A stretch of DNA of 64,000 nt from Isoetes taiwanensis (GCA_021234155.1 JAJEKV010000092.1:3358561-3422560), one strand, 5' to 3'. Numbered from the stretch's first letter, positions 31,147 through 43,066 are shown. Numbers and translations: made by a program. The notes: generated by a model not told the origin, from the letters alone.

Positions 31147-32463
31147 TCAGTATTCACCCGAAAATCTTCTTTTCTTAGGCTCCCTTCGAGAGTGATCCTT
31201 CCTGCCCATTCCCTTGTTAGCTACAATGAACAAGCAGTAAGAGCATTTGCATAAGTGAGCCTTCCCGGGATTGAATCTGTCTTTTTTGTCTTTTGCAGTG
31301 CATAGTATATATCTTTTCTCATCAAAGTAGGAGGTGCAGGCGCAGTTGCATTGACATTCCTCTCCATGCTCATTAGGTACCTCGACCCCAAACCGAGTAA
31401 GCCATAAGGCATTCGCATGGAGATTCATCCTTTTCCATCTCAGTCTTTTAAACATGATAAGAGTATTTCCTGCAAGCAAGAAGAAAATAGGCATTAGAAA
31501 ATAGAACAAAACCTCAATTCTGATTGCCATAAGCTTCCAAAACCCAATTAATGTCATATTGGGCTTGTTTAATAATGGCATTGGGCCAAACAATCTCATC
31601 CTTGAAAATCAAGGCATTTTTTCCCTTCCACATTCTTCATAGGAGAATATATCTCCTCCATTCAACTGGGTTGGCAAGGAAAAAAAAGCTCAATAGTTTG
31701 CATATTGGCTAGACCAGGAATTGAGCTCAGTTTCTGCTAACTCCAGAATCCATTCTGCCCATAGACAATTTTTGAATAAATGTTCTTCATTTTCCTGATC
31801 CTGCAAACATCTAGCACAGATGTCAGAATTAGACATGTTGAGCCTCCACCTCTTTCTGTTGGTAGCAAGGGCTCTATGCCAAAGCTGCCACATGAATGCC
31901 TTGATTTTTGGAAGGATGGGACTTTTCCACATGAAGGTCAAATTTCTGAAGACTCTATCAGCATCAATATTCCATTTAATGTGAATGGATATTTCTTGGT
32001 TCCTGTTAAGATACCTGTAAGCCAAATTAACTCTGTATCCACAAAAACCATTAATATGCCAGAACTCATTAGTGTTATGCCATTCTCCAATTGCCAATCT
32101 CTGAGAAACACTATCGAATAGCTGCCTGGAGTCCTCTCTCAAATCTCTAAGGGTTGATTCCTGATAATCAAAATCATCAATAATATCCCTTATATAAATT
32201 ATGCCTCTATTAGTCCACTGTTTAGTTAACTTAGGAAAATTAGTGGCTAAACACATATTCGGATCATCCAAAATTAGAGAGGGACTCCAGAAAATAGGTT
32301 GGTCTTGAGAAAGGCCTTCTTTCCATGTGTACATACCTATCACCTTTAACCATGCTCTGATCCATTTCTTGATAATCAAAGGCATGGAGGTAGGGACAGT
32401 AAAGTCAAAGTAAATGCTATGAGGCAGCTGCATTTTGAGGTTCTCCAGCCAAAGGGATGACAC
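31147..32463 (-). pseudogene. LINE ORF2 C-terminal part with zf-RVT knuckle
   Basis: The 32463-31690 reading carries the post-RT domain (WKSPILPKIKAFMWQLWHRA) and the zf-RVT motif CARCLQDQENEEHLFKNC. A further reading, 31599-31147, in the 3-prime part has Cys-rich text (CQCNCACTSYFDEKRY) of uncertain status and may be 3-prime untranslated sequence. Confidence 0.85.
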
Positions 32464-32491
32464 TTTTCAATATAATGGGAGATGAGAACAC

Positions 32492-34215
32492 TCACAGGGT
32501 GGTTGATCTGGTTGTTGCAGGCCCTGAAGAAATATTTTGCAGCCAAAGCAGTGGCCTGCTTCTCAATATTGATAACTCCCAGACCTTCCTTACTTTTATG
32601 CTTGCAGCATTCATCCATAGAGATTGGGACCCAGCACCTCCTACTAGATCCACCTCAATAAACCTTCCAATAATACCTTGCATTTTAGCCAATACCTTCT
32701 TAGGTGCCATGATGATGGAAGTTTGGTAGACCTGAGAGGAAGAAATGACTGAATTTGCCAGAATGGCTCTCCCATTTTTAGATAAAAATTTAGAATTAAG
32801 GGAATCAACTTTTCTGTAGAATTTATCGAACAGGTCCTCCCAAAGGTCACAGGCATTAATTCTAATAGCATAAGGAATGCCCAGAATTTTCGTTTTAGTA
32901 CTAGGGGAGAGATACATACATCCTATGTTTGCAGCTGCATGCTCACCCTCTTCTTGATGCCTTGAGATGAGTTTTGGTCTTGTTGGGATTAATTCTGCAT
33001 CCAGAGCATTTTCCGAAGTCCTCCAAGATAGCCTGAGTATTCTGAATGGATTGAGCCTCCAAATGTAGGAACAGGAAGGTATCATCTGCAAAGTGAACAT
33101 TAAGGATCTCATTTTCTTCCTGGGAGGGAAGAATGAGGCCCTTGATTAAATGGAGATCTTTTGCCCTCTTAAAGTTACTATTTAGCCCTTCCATTACAAT
33201 TAAAAACAAAAAAGGAGCAAGAGGGCAGCCTTGCTTGACTCCTCTTTTGATGTCAAAGAATGGACTACATTCACCATTGATAAGGACAACAGATCTGGAA
33301 TTCTTAAGAATAGCTTGGAAAACAGAAATAACATTATCAGAGAATCCCAGTTTCTTGCAGCACCAACATAAAAAATCCCAACTTACCGTGTCAACGGCCT
33401 TTGTGATGTCTAATTTAAGAAGGCCAATTGACTGGTTGGATTCTTTAGCCCAGAAGATGCCTAAGGATGCTGCAGCCACATTGTCTAGAATATACCTTCC
33501 CCTGAGATAGGCACTTTGAGTGTTGCTAATGACCTCCTCCGGGATGGGCTTGAGTCTTGCTGCAATGGTACCTGTAATTAGCTTATAAACCACATTGGTC
33601 AGGGAGATAGGTCTGTAGTCCGAGAAGGGTTGGAAGCTCAATCTTTGGGATGAGAGCAATCAAACTTGTATTGATCCTGCAGTCCAGTTGTTTGATAGTC
33701 AAGAATTCATTGGCCAAGAAGACTATGTCCTTACCCAGAATTTCCCAAGATTTCTTGAAAAATTCAGTTGGGAGGCCATCAGGGCCTGGAGTCTTACCAT
33801 TCTCCATATCCTGAAGAACCTTGAGCATTTCATCATAAGAAAAGGGTCTTGATAACCTATCATTCATCTGATTAGCAACTTTCTGTTGGATATGCACAAA
33901 ATTCTCAATGTCTTCACTACTAATATTTTCCTCAGTTCCCATAATCCTAGAAAAATGGTCTCTGGTAGCACACTTTAGCTGAGTGTCATTATCAATATTG
34001 TTGCCTTCCCAAAGAATGCTGTAAATATGATTTTTCTTAATTCTGCCCTTAGCTTTGATGAAGAAATACTTTGAGTTGCTCCTTTCATCTTCCTTGAGTT
34101 CCTTCACCTTTGCCTTGATCTTCCAACCCCTGGCAATTCTAATTTCCTCTTTTTCTATCTGCATTTTGATGTCATCCTTTTGCTGACCATGAGCCAAATT
34201 TAACTGGGTTCTCAA
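32492..34215 (-). pseudogene. LINE reverse transcriptase, frameshifted
   Basis: From the N-terminal side: a Lys/Glu-rich linker, MENGKTPGPDGLPTEFFK (34215-33583 frame), YRPISLTNVVYKLITG, KLDITKAVDTVSWDFL, RGVKQGCPLAPFLF and the FADD active site (HFADDTFLFL) in 33659-32943, then the thumb region in a third frame (33112-32492, ILGIPYAIR). Breaks lie near 33640, 33000 and 32480. The core resembles plant L1-type RTs. Confidence 0.93.
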
Positions 34216-34604
34216 ATCTTAAAGATGAGCAGTATTACTCCTGTGAACTTTCTTCCTCCATACTTTCAGCCAATTCTTAATTCTTTTGGATATTTTTACC
34301 CACCAATCCATCCATCCCCTGCTGCCAGTAGGCTTTTCCTCTTGAGAAATGATCTGTTGAAGGCTTGGTAAAAAAACATCCCGCTTAGTATTCAGCTTAA
34401 AATAAGAATTTCTTTTCCTTTGAACATTATTACCACAGATGTTAATAAGCTGAGGGAAATGATCAGAGACAGTATAATTAGTAAGATTAGTGACCCTAGA
34501 GCTATTATTCCAGAGGGATTCACTAAGATAAAATCTGTCATGGAGACAGCAGACAGGCTGATCCCTGTGATCATTCCAACTCTAAGAATGGGGGGTAACT
34601 CTGG

Positions 34605-35153
34605 CTAAAGAGAGATGGTGAGAAGAGAGGAGAGAATTCCAACTCGAGAACTCATTATCAACAGACACCTAAAGTTAATATTTCTCATATAACTGTGAGT
34701 AACCATATTAAAATCACCAGCTAGAATGCATTCATCATAGGGAATTCTGTCTAAACTCCTGTTTATGACATTCCAAAGGTTGACTCTTTCAGGGGGTTGA
34801 TGATATGCATATACATTAATGAATACTATCCTTTTATCACCTATTCTCCCATGGACAATCTGCCATCTCCTACTGTTATCATTAACCATCTGAATGCCCT
34901 CAAGATTGAGCCTATTGTTCCAAGCTATGGTAATACCAGCAGAAGTGTTATTAGCTTTAAGAGACCAATGCTGGAAGTTGGCAGGCAGAACTTCTCTAAT
35001 TAAAGAATTGATATTATCATCATGAATCTTATGCTCTTGAAAGAAAATAAAGTCAAGGTTCATAGAGCTAAGGCAAACCTTCAATCTACCTCTTTTGTGA
35101 TTCGAATTGATGCCTTGGATATTCCAAGTGATACCTTTAAGATCTATATCCAT
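34605..35153 (-). pseudogene. LINE ORF2 N-terminal apurinic-type endonuclease
   Basis: Starts at the ATG ending at 35153 (MDIDLKGITWNIQGIN) and shows the endonuclease signatures WNIQGIN, FFQEHK, NVYAYHQPP and CILAGDFNMV. The frame fails after MVTHSYMRNIN before the SDH-type C-terminal motif, so the nuclease is broken. This nuclease nicks the target to prime reverse transcription. Confidence 0.9.
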
Positions 35154-36499
35154 TGGTGGGGGGGGAGGATCTTTCTTGGGGATCTTCTTGGAGGTCCCAA
35201 AGTATAATCTTTGGAGGTTTTCTTCCCCTTTTTCCTTCTGCTGCTGATTGTACACCAAACCTCATCTTCCAATGTGGAGGTCTTGCTGCTGACCTGGAAG
35301 TCAAGGTCATCCTCCGAGTCTTCCTTCCTAGTTTCCTCATAAATACCAAAATTGTCATTTAAGATACCAAGATCCAGGGTAGAGATACTCATGTTAATAG
35401 GATCAACTTTGATCACCACTTTGGAGGGAAACTGAAATATAATACTTTTGTCAGAAAAATACTTATCATGGAGATCCTTTATACTAGTACTGTAGTCAAC
35501 CTTAGTGTTGTGATTTTCTTCTTGGACACCCATTTTGCTAGTGCTGCACTCAGTCTTGATGTTATGATTATCTTCCATGTGCTTAGCTTTAGGTCTCCAG
35601 ACCTGCTTGCATTGTTGTATTCCCACATCCTTCTGCACCAGAATTTCCTTATTCTGCTCCTTAAAGGGAGCTTGGGAGATTTTGGCCAAAGGTAGTTTAG
35701 AGTAGGAAATATTGAGATTGAACATACCTCGATTAGGGATTTTACAGGGAAAACAATCCCCCCAGTTAGAATGAATTTTCTTCTGGATGCAGACAGAGGG
35801 GAAGTTGGTTTGAGGTATGGAGATTTGGATGATCTCACCTAAACTAATGGCTATGGCCTTAAGATGAGAGACTGTCCAGCATCCCATGGGCAGGTTCAAG
35901 CAAGAGATCCATGTATTAGTAGAAATCGTGGAGAAATCCCCTGGAATATAAAGACGGTCCCATTTCATAATGTACACAGGATATCCGGAAATGAAGGAGA
36001 TCTTTCTGGTTAAGATCAGAGGGACACTCTTTTCCTCTTTACAAATGATCTGGAAGGTTTTATTGTCCAATTTTAGGATGGAAAGGATAGGAACCAATAG
36101 AGATTTGGTAATCCAATACTTCACCGTGCTTAAAGGAGGACAATTTTGAGGGAAGTGAACGAGAATTCCATGATTAATATATCTAATATTAGCAGAGTTA
36201 TCAATAATATCACTAAGATCAAGGATGCCCTTTACATCATTAGTGTCAGTTCCACTTTCAATAGAATCAGAGGCAACATTATCAGAGTTCAAAGAATTAA
36301 GCAAAGCATTCTTATAAGAGTTACCATTGATTTTGTCGTATTTTCCCATGATCGGAACCGAGGACTTCAGAGTTTGCTTGGAGACCTTTGTCTTGTTCTT
36401 ATCCATATTCTGCTCTTTGATGCTCTTTAATGCTGGTACAGTTTTGGCAGTCACAATTAGCACAGTCTGTTGGGTGAAAATAGCCATTACTGTCAGCAA
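35144..36499 (-). CDS. LINE ORF1 main part (DUF4283-like nucleic-acid-binding protein)
   Basis: A 451-codon open frame. The region KYWITKSLLVPILSI through GYPVYIMKWDRLYIPG to WISCLNLPMGCWTVSHL resembles the DUF4283-type domain of plant LINE ORF1 and Gag-like proteins. The C-terminus is Lys/Arg-rich (RRKKGKKTSKDY, PPRRSPRK). Its stop overlaps the ORF2 start (ATGGATATAG contains both), a stop-start arrangement that may allow reinitiation. Upstream readings may form its N-terminus. Confidence 0.8.
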   Translation of the reverse strand: MLTVMAIFTQQTVLIVTAKTVPALKSIKEQNMDKNKTKVSKQTLKSSVPIMGKYDKINGNSYKNALLNSLNSDNVASDSIESGTDTNDVKGILDLSDIIDNSANIRYINHGILVHFPQNCPPLSTVKYWITKSLLVPILSILKLDNKTFQIICKEEKSVPLILTRKISFISGYPVYIMKWDRLYIPGDFSTISTNTWISCLNLPMGCWTVSHLKAIAISLGEIIQISIPQTNFPSVCIQKKIHSNWGDCFPCKIPNRGMFNLNISYSKLPLAKISQAPFKEQNKEILVQKDVGIQQCKQVWRPKAKHMEDNHNIKTECSTSKMGVQEENHNTKVDYSTSIKDLHDKYFSDKSIIFQFPSKVVIKVDPINMSISTLDLGILNDNFGIYEETRKEDSEDDLDFQVSSKTSTLEDEVWCTISSRRKKGKKTSKDYTLGPPRRSPRKILPPHQWI

Positions 36500-37169
36500 T
36501 TTTGCATTTGGTTGAGTTGGTAGGTTTTGTAATCCATCTCCACTTCCTTCAGAGTTTCAGCGGCAAAAGGGGGAAGTCTATTTTTGAAACCTTTCTGAAA
36601 GTTTTCAATAACATGATCATCGGCTTCTTCCCAAATTTTTACCAAACAGAAAGAGGCCTTGGATTTCCACCCAAGATCTTCGAGTTCTTCAAATAAACAT
36701 TTAGCTGCCTGCAACATTTCCGTCATGGATCTTCTAAAAGTTTGGTTCTTGAGGCTGCAACAGTCTTCTTTTGAATGTCCCGTCTTCACCCTGATGAGCT
36801 GGTACAGAAGAATATCCATCTCTTGAATCTTCTGAAGCATTTGCCAAGCTAGGTCCCGTCGCTTGCTTTGCCTTCTTTATATTGGTTTTCTAACCTCTGC
36901 ATCTCAAGTTTGCACACCAGGATCTGCCCCTCCTTCTGTACTCCCATACATTCCGCGGCAGCTTCTTGTTGCTCCCTGATTATGTCAAAGGCTGCCTTGA
37001 GTTCCTTCATTTTAATCCAAGTTTGATCTTTCTTATCATCCAAAACAAAAATCTGATCCCAACTTTGGATAATCAAGATTCGATCAGTATCCTTGTACTC
37101 GTAAGGCACCCTTCTTGAAGATGAAGGTTCTCCAACCGCCGGTTTGCTTGTCGAGCCTTTGGATCTCAT
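36493..37169 (-). CDS. LINE ORF1 N-terminal extension or separate ORF
   Basis: Two adjoining readings (37169-36849 and 36840-36493) with Ser/Lys-rich start MRSKGSTSKPAVGEP and helical, coiled-coil-prone text (KELKAAFDIIREQQEAAAE, WEEADDHVIENFQKGF) lie between the 5-prime leader and the DUF4283-like part. Coiled coils typify LINE ORF1 N-termini. A stop near 36845 and a frame change near 36495 separate the pieces. Confidence 0.6.
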
Positions 37170-37950
37170 AATGCTGAAGAGAAAAAGGGGAAGCGGTCGA
37201 CAGAGAAAGGAAGAAAGAACAGGAAGGCAAACAGAAAAGAAAATTGAAAGAAAGGGGGAAAAAGAAAGGCTAAAGGGGCCGGAAGATCAGAAAGGGGGAA
37301 AAAAGACAAGGGAAAGAAAATGATTGGGAAAAAAGAGGAAAGCTGCCATCTTAATCAAGAAGGACTGCTCGTACCCCTGAACCATCTGCAAGGATCTAAC
37401 AGGGGAAGAGGGTCCCATCAGTCGTCAGAATAACAGCAGACCAGAAAAACCAGAAAAAAACAGAAAGAGAGAAAGAAAAACGAGCTGCTGACAAGATCAA
37501 TTGGCCACCCCAAACCTCCAAACTACAATACCAAGATCCACAAAAACTTCTACTGGCTGGAGATCATAAAATGCTGCCCAGTGGTGGACAGGTTCAATTC
37601 CAAATTCTGTGGGGACCTCAAGAAGGAAGAGATTTCTCTCGAATCTATTACCCAAAGCCAGATAAGGCTGAGAGTTGTGAGTTGTGACTCTGAGGGTCAA
37701 AATAAAGGATGCAAAGAAAAAACCTGTTAAAGAACTCAAAATCTGCTCTACAGAAACCTATTCTAGAATGGTTATTTCTAGCTAATTCAATCAAATCATT
37801 GATGGCTTGAAGGGTGCTCCCATGGCCCTGGGGAGGAATGACAAACCCCAGCCCCTGGAGAACAGCTTCGAGCAAAGCCTCATCCATCAGGGCTGGGTGA
37901 TGCACGTATCCCGAGGCGCGAGGAGGAGGCGCTCATTTTTCCCGCTGCCG
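37170..37950 (-). other. LINE 5-prime leader
   Basis: Purine-rich on the plus strand at 37190-37330. A short minus-strand reading from ATG at 37905 (MHHPALMDEALLEAVLQGLG) could be an upstream ORF. The 5-prime end abuts the target duplication at 37951. Confidence 0.5.
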
Positions 37951-37966
37951 ACTACGAGATAGTCTT

Positions 37967-39086
37967 ATCGAGTTATTTTTAACCTTATCATTTTCTTGCC
38001 ATTTTACCGTGTTCTTTTTCAAATTTGTCCTTTTAACTTTGTTCCCGTTCCTCCGTTCTGTTTTTGTTCTCTTTGGGTACAAGCATTGAATGTGAGATTT
38101 ATTATTGACATTTTGGAACTGCAATATTGTTAGATGCATTTATTTACTTTTCATAGCGGTATCTCAAGTTTTGTCTAGGGATCATTGATGTATGATTAGG
38201 AGCTTCAATAGTTCATATGTTATAAGTTGTTCTTAAGTTTAGTTGTGTCGTAGTGGTTTGGGAGGTTCGGAATTTTCATATTGACATGGTTTATCTGTGG
38301 ATAAAATAGGTAGAAAGAATGCAGTAATTTTGTTTTGAGTATGTCATTTACCCAGTACAACTATCATTTATGATTGCCATGCTGGTCTATATGGATAAAA
38401 TACATAAGACGACATTGTTTGGTACAATATCCTTAGCCCTAGGTTCCCTAGTCGACTCTTTCTACATTTCAGACTGTCTTTTCGTATCTTTTAGGCACTT
38501 CAACTACCTATTCTCGTGTATGCCAACACTGAGCAAGACATTTAGGGTTTTGGTCCAATTTCATCCTCAACTCTTAGTTTTATTTTCCTAACTCGACTCT
38601 TTCCTCTAGGTTTTGGTCCAATTTCATCCTCAGCTCTTAGTTTTATTTTCCTAACTCTACTCTTTCCTCCTCCAGGTTTTAGTCCAATTTCATCCTTAGC
38701 CTTCATTTTATTTTTCTAGTTGCCTCTTTAATCCACATTTTAGACATCCTGTTGTACCTCTTAGAAACCTTATCTACCCCTTAAATTTCATGTATGTCAA
38801 TAGATAATCTTTGAGCCTTTATAGTGGTCATAATTGTCAATTCAAGTCACCATTGCGAAGTCAAGTTGTTATTTCCATAGAGTTAGGCTCATGTCAAAGT
38901 AACGTATGTTCACCATCTTTTTGCAGCATATAGTTATTGCGATATTGTAGGCACACTTCAGAATTAAGAGGATACATATAGAAGCTTGAACTAGAGTTTT
39001 TCATGAGCCTCATTAGTCTAGCATGTGTTCGTTTTCAAATCTCTTCTTGGATTGGTTTTATTACCAAGTCAAGTTATTATTAGAAT
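37967..39086. repeat. AT-rich spacer with about 66-bp tandem repeat
   Basis: Three imperfect units beginning GGTTTTGGTCCAATTTCATC start near 38547, 38611 and 38676. Otherwise no gene is seen. Confidence 0.7.
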
Positions 39087-39260
39087 AATGGAATTCCATT
39101 GGCCAAAATTTTCTCAAAGTGGGCCACCCTAATATTATTTTGCATCATTTTTTGAGTGCCCTACTCTAGTGTAGAAAACCTTGCTGATAGAATATGGCCT
39201 AGAAGACCATTCCCTCTTGGTATGAAAATTGCATATTTGACAAACTCAAAATACAATATA
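39087..39260 (+). repeat. Duplicated segment, copy A (empty of the SINE)
   Basis: GGAATTCCATTGGCC... through ATGAAAATTGCATATTTGAC corresponds to 40033-40280. Copy B contains an extra block with a SINE-like B-box that copy A lacks, so A looks like the pre-insertion state. It also contains a reading ([11 protein letters not shown]) equal to the first residues of the hydrolase gene model. Confidence 0.65.
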
Positions 39261-39616
39261 GAAGTTGGGTCTTGTTTTTCTTCTACTGTGCTTTTTGATG
39301 GCGATACATGGCCCACGCTACAACACGAAATGGAAGTTGGGGCTTCCATTCCAATTAACCAGTTGATAGCAGATAAACATTTATGGTTTGATTGTGGCTT
39401 AACCGGTTCATAGCAGGTAAATATTTAGGGTTTCCTTAGGGTTTGCAGCTCTTGTCTGTTGCAGCCACGAAAATGTGTTGCGAAATCAGTTCGAAGCTCA
39501 TCTCTGAGGTGCGCTGCCATATCTGCTGCTAAAATGCCATGATCTTGGTTTTTTCATGCTTCCATATCGATAGCTCGCATTCACCTTGTATGCTTGTTGG
39601 ATTCATATCTATCGTA

Positions 39617-39768
39617 ATGTTCGGGCAGAGGCTATTTCGCCTAATTACAGACCTAGATTATCTCTGATAATGGCCTTCTCTCTTGGCCTCTATAAAATTG
39701 CAATGATTCTGAAGAAACCGCTGCTTGCTTCCGCTCCAGTAAGCTAAATAGCCTCTGCCCCGAAGCAT
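39617..39768. mobile_element. Foldback/MITE-like element 1
   Basis: Arms ATGTTCGGGCAGAGGCTATTT and AAATAGCCTCTGCCCCGAAG plus CAT are near-perfect inverted repeats enclosing about 105 bases. The arm core GGGCAGRGGCTATTTCGCC resembles that of the neighbouring element. Confidence 0.7.
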
Positions 39769-39782
39769 TACATTAGAGAATA

Positions 39783-39873
39783 TGCCAGGGCAGACAATTT
39801 TGCCTGGCTCGGACCTTGGCTCGCCCTAACGGGCTCGCCAGGCCCTTACCAGGCGAAATTGCCTGCCCTGGCA
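39783..39873. mobile_element. Foldback/MITE-like element 2
   Basis: Arms TGCCAGGGCAGACAATTTTG and CAAATT-like GCGAAATTGCCTGCCCTGGC form a 91-base hairpin. It lies 14 bases from element 1, with a related GGGCAG...ATTTYGCC arm. Confidence 0.7.
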
Positions 39874-40032
39874 CATTACCTATATCTTCATCTCATAGTT
39901 CTTGTCATTCGAAGTAGCGACTTCTACATTATAGGAACTACAGTTTGCACATCAGAGGGGCCCCACGACCAGTAGTGACCGGGAGCTTGTGACCGGGAGC
40001 GCCCACGTCTTGGACGTTCATAATGTGATGGG

Positions 40033-40250
40033 ATAATGGAATCCCATTGGCTAACATTTTCTCAAAGCGGCTTGTCCATCCTACACTAGTCTTAGTTCAA
40101 GTATATCTCGAGTTCGAGACCACCCAGAGTCACATTATTTCCCATGGTGTTGTGTGGGTCTCCATGACACAAAAATAATATCTATTTTATCTATCTACAA
40201 AATATTTTTGCATCATATTCTTGAGTAGTGGGTGTTAAAAAAGCGGGTCC
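40033..40250 (+). mobile_element. Duplicated segment copy B with inserted SINE-like sequence
   Basis: Within the repeat of 39087-39260, the stretch from about 40082 to 40205 is extra. It has a perfect B-box (GTTCGAGACC, about 40117), the phrase ACCCAGAGTCAC shared with the element at 55385-55545, and an ATCTATTTTATC tail. It lies directly upstream of the hydrolase gene. Confidence 0.55.
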
Positions 40251-43066
40251 ATGAAAATTGCATATTTGACCAACTCCAAATACCAAAAAACTTGGGGAAG
40301 CCAAAAAGCACCACGTTTTTGTAGTCAATGCGAGGAGGATTCCTGGGAGGCTTCCATCTCCGGCTTCACAGTCTTGTCCGTGAAGAAACTGATCTTCGGC
40401 GTCTATTTGAATACTGCATTCCTCTCAATTCCGAACTTACAACAAGGTAAACTCGTCTCTGCCCTTCGTTTCCAGTTCTATTTTTCCCAATTTGCAAATT
40501 AGGCTTTATATTTGTTTTTGGACGAAAACACAATAATGGTCATGGTTTTTCAGCCCCTGGCTTCTGATGGATATTCAACATAGTTGTTAACGCCTCTTAA
40601 CAAGTCATGTCTTGTTTGCAGGAACTACTGTCGAATTGCATATGCTGGCTTGGCGAAGAATGGCTAAGGAAGCTACTGCTTCAGAAGTTGTATCAGATGG
40701 GAATTCGAGGCTGGTTAGTAGAACCTGGAGGACAGTACTGCGATGGGTTCCTTCTTCTACACGAGAAGTCATTGAATCTGAACGTCGTCTTTTATCAATA
40801 ACGAAGTATGGCTTGTTGATTAGTTTCTTGTGTTTCCAACATCATAATTAAGCATATCATTGCATCTGAATTGTCTATAGACTATGGTAGTTTCTGAGGA
40901 TGTGATTAAACTGAATTTTAAAGCTTCAAACAGCATAAACCTCCCGTCATATTTAGCAAAATTTCAGAATCCTGAATTTCAGTTTAAGTGATAATAGGAT
41001 TTCCTAAAATTTGATGTTTATTGAGATGTTCATCGACATCTTAAATTGTGGTGACTTTGTTGAAATTCCAGGACGCCATATGTGCAGGAGCAAGTGAACA
41101 TTGGGAGTGGCCCAGAAGGATCACGTGTCAGATGGTTCAGATCTTCTAGTGATAAGCCTAGATTCATCAATACAATTACTTTTAAGCAAGACTCTGAGAC
41201 TGCACCGACTCTTGTGATGGTGCATGGTTATGCTGCGGCTCAGGGATTTTTCTTTAGGAATTTTGATGCGCTTGCTCCTCATTTTCGAATCATTGCCATC
41301 GATCAACTTGGGTAAGCACTTGACATGAAATTAAACCATTATAATTCGGCATGGCGATATTGCTGACGGAAAAAGTTATTATTTCGTCTATTCCCCCAGA
41401 AGGCCTTAAAGTCATATGCCTTCATAAACTATACCATCTAAGCATTAAGCATTGCATGAAACAGTGGAAATAGTGTAGATAAGATAAATTGTATGGTTTT
41501 TAATACAATCACAGTGTTGCAAGACTTGCATTTTAAATTGTTCGTTATTTTGTAAAGGAATGCAAAAACTTGTTTCTAAATTTATGCCTGCCCATTCTCT
41601 TTAGTAGTTTCAAGCACGTGTTTTAATGTCACTTAGGCAGCTGATGATTGTTCCCTTTGAATGTCATATTTGCACGCTAGGTGGGGAGCTTCTAGTCGGC
41701 CAGATTTCACCTGTAGAAGCACAGAAGGTATTTCATGTTAAAAATTACAGAGCTTGCAGTATAATACGATTTCATTTTGCATTAGTATAACTTGAGATGG
41801 CTTCATAGAAACCTTACGTGTACATGCTGCTTAATTATGTCCTTTAAATGTGTGTTCATGTGGGGCACTTTTATCCAATGCTATCTTACAATTAAAGTTG
41901 CATGTTCAGAGACGGAAGCATGGTTTGTGGACTCATTAGAAGAATGGCGCAAGGTTAAGAAATTAGACAAGTTCATCCTGCTTGGCCATTCCTTTGGAGG
42001 TTATGTTGCTTCACGCTATGCTCTGAAGGTTTGTGGTCTTCTTTAGTGTCTGGAATTTTTTTTCCCATGGCTTCTAATTAAAATTTATCTACCTTTGCAG
42101 CATCCTGAGCATGTTCAACACCTTATTTTGGTAGGACCAGCAGGGTTTTCAGCGGAATCTGATAGGATCATGCAATTCAGGTCAACTTGGAAAGGAGCAC
42201 TGCTTAATTTCGTATGGGAGTCAAATGTCACACCCCAAAGCATTATAAGGTACTTGTGCTGCACTTGATTGGAGGTTATTAAAAAATATTTACACCTTAG
42301 CATTCCATAGCATTTATGAAGGCCTCTGTTTTGTTGTTTGCAGAGGCTTAGGCCCATGGGGTCCCAATTTAGTTCGCAGGTACACAGGAGCTCGTTTTGG
42401 TACATATACAGTTGGACAGGCCCTTGACGACCAAGAGTCCAAGTTGCTTTCTGGTGAGGAATCCCTCTCAAGTCCTACAAATTGAGTTTCAGAGTTCAAA
42501 AATCAAGTTGTTTTTCGTTTTAGATTATATCTATCACACTTTAGCTGCAAAAGCAAGTGGAGAATTATGTCTGAAGTATATTTTCTCATTGGGAGCATTT
42601 GCTCGGTCACCCTTGATACAAAGGTGAGACACTTGGTTTTGTAGTGTTTTTCCATCCCTGACAACTTATTCTTTCATTGTTAACAACATATACATACACA
42701 AGATCCTGATGGAAGTTTTTTTCAGAGCTCCTGATTGGAAGGTACCTACAACCTTTATATATGGTGTAAATGATTGGATGGACTATCAAGGAGCTATGAG
42801 CGCAAGCAAGTTGATGAGTACACCTACAGAGATATTAAGAATACCTCAAGTAAGCATGCGTGACCCTCATTTAGACACCATCTGTTTTCAGCTTTTTCTG
42901 AGCAGAAAATCATGTTTTGCAGGCTGGTCATTTTGCTTTCTTGGACAACCCCACTGCATTTCATTCAGCTATGATGTTCTGCTGCCGCAAGTATTTACCT
43001 TCCGAATTAGGAAGCCAGTCAGATACTTCTGGTGATTTTGTGAAGGAATTATCTGTTTCATCATGA
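40251..43066 (+). CDS. CGI-58: CGI-58/ABHD5-like alpha/beta hydrolase (lipid metabolism)
   Basis: Nine coding segments with phase-matched GT-AG borders: about 40251-40445, 40622-40805, 41072-41311, 41681-41727, 41910-42028, 42101-42249, 42344-42453, 42524-42623, 42726-42849, plus the last 42923-43066 (ten if the 40251 segment is coding). Motifs include [18 protein letters not shown], the nucleophile elbow [57 protein letters not shown] and AGHFAFLD, which gives the HX4D acyltransferase motif and catalytic His. The plant protein acts with the peroxisomal ABC transporter PXA1 and has lysophosphatidate acyltransferase/lipase activity controlling neutral lipids. The start is uncertain: ATG 40251 with an in-phase donor at 40445, or ATG 40642 ([10 protein letters not shown]), which better matches the family start. 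The gene is intact. Confidence 0.93.

Larger units (their letters stand above)
30941..37950 (-). mobile_element. Near full-length L1-type LINE, decayed
   Basis: Minus-strand order is ORF1, endonuclease, reverse transcriptase, C-terminal zinc knuckle and A tail (T run at 30941-30950). A 16-base duplication with one mismatch, ACTACGAGGTAGTCTT at 30925-30940 and ACTACGAGATAGTCTT at 37951-37966, flanks it, giving a 7.0-kb insertion with a complete 5-prime end. ORF2 has several frameshifts, so the copy is inactive. It uses target-primed reverse transcription like other LINEs. Its poly(A) tail differs from the pentanucleotide-tailed LINE family elsewhere in the window. Confidence 0.93.
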
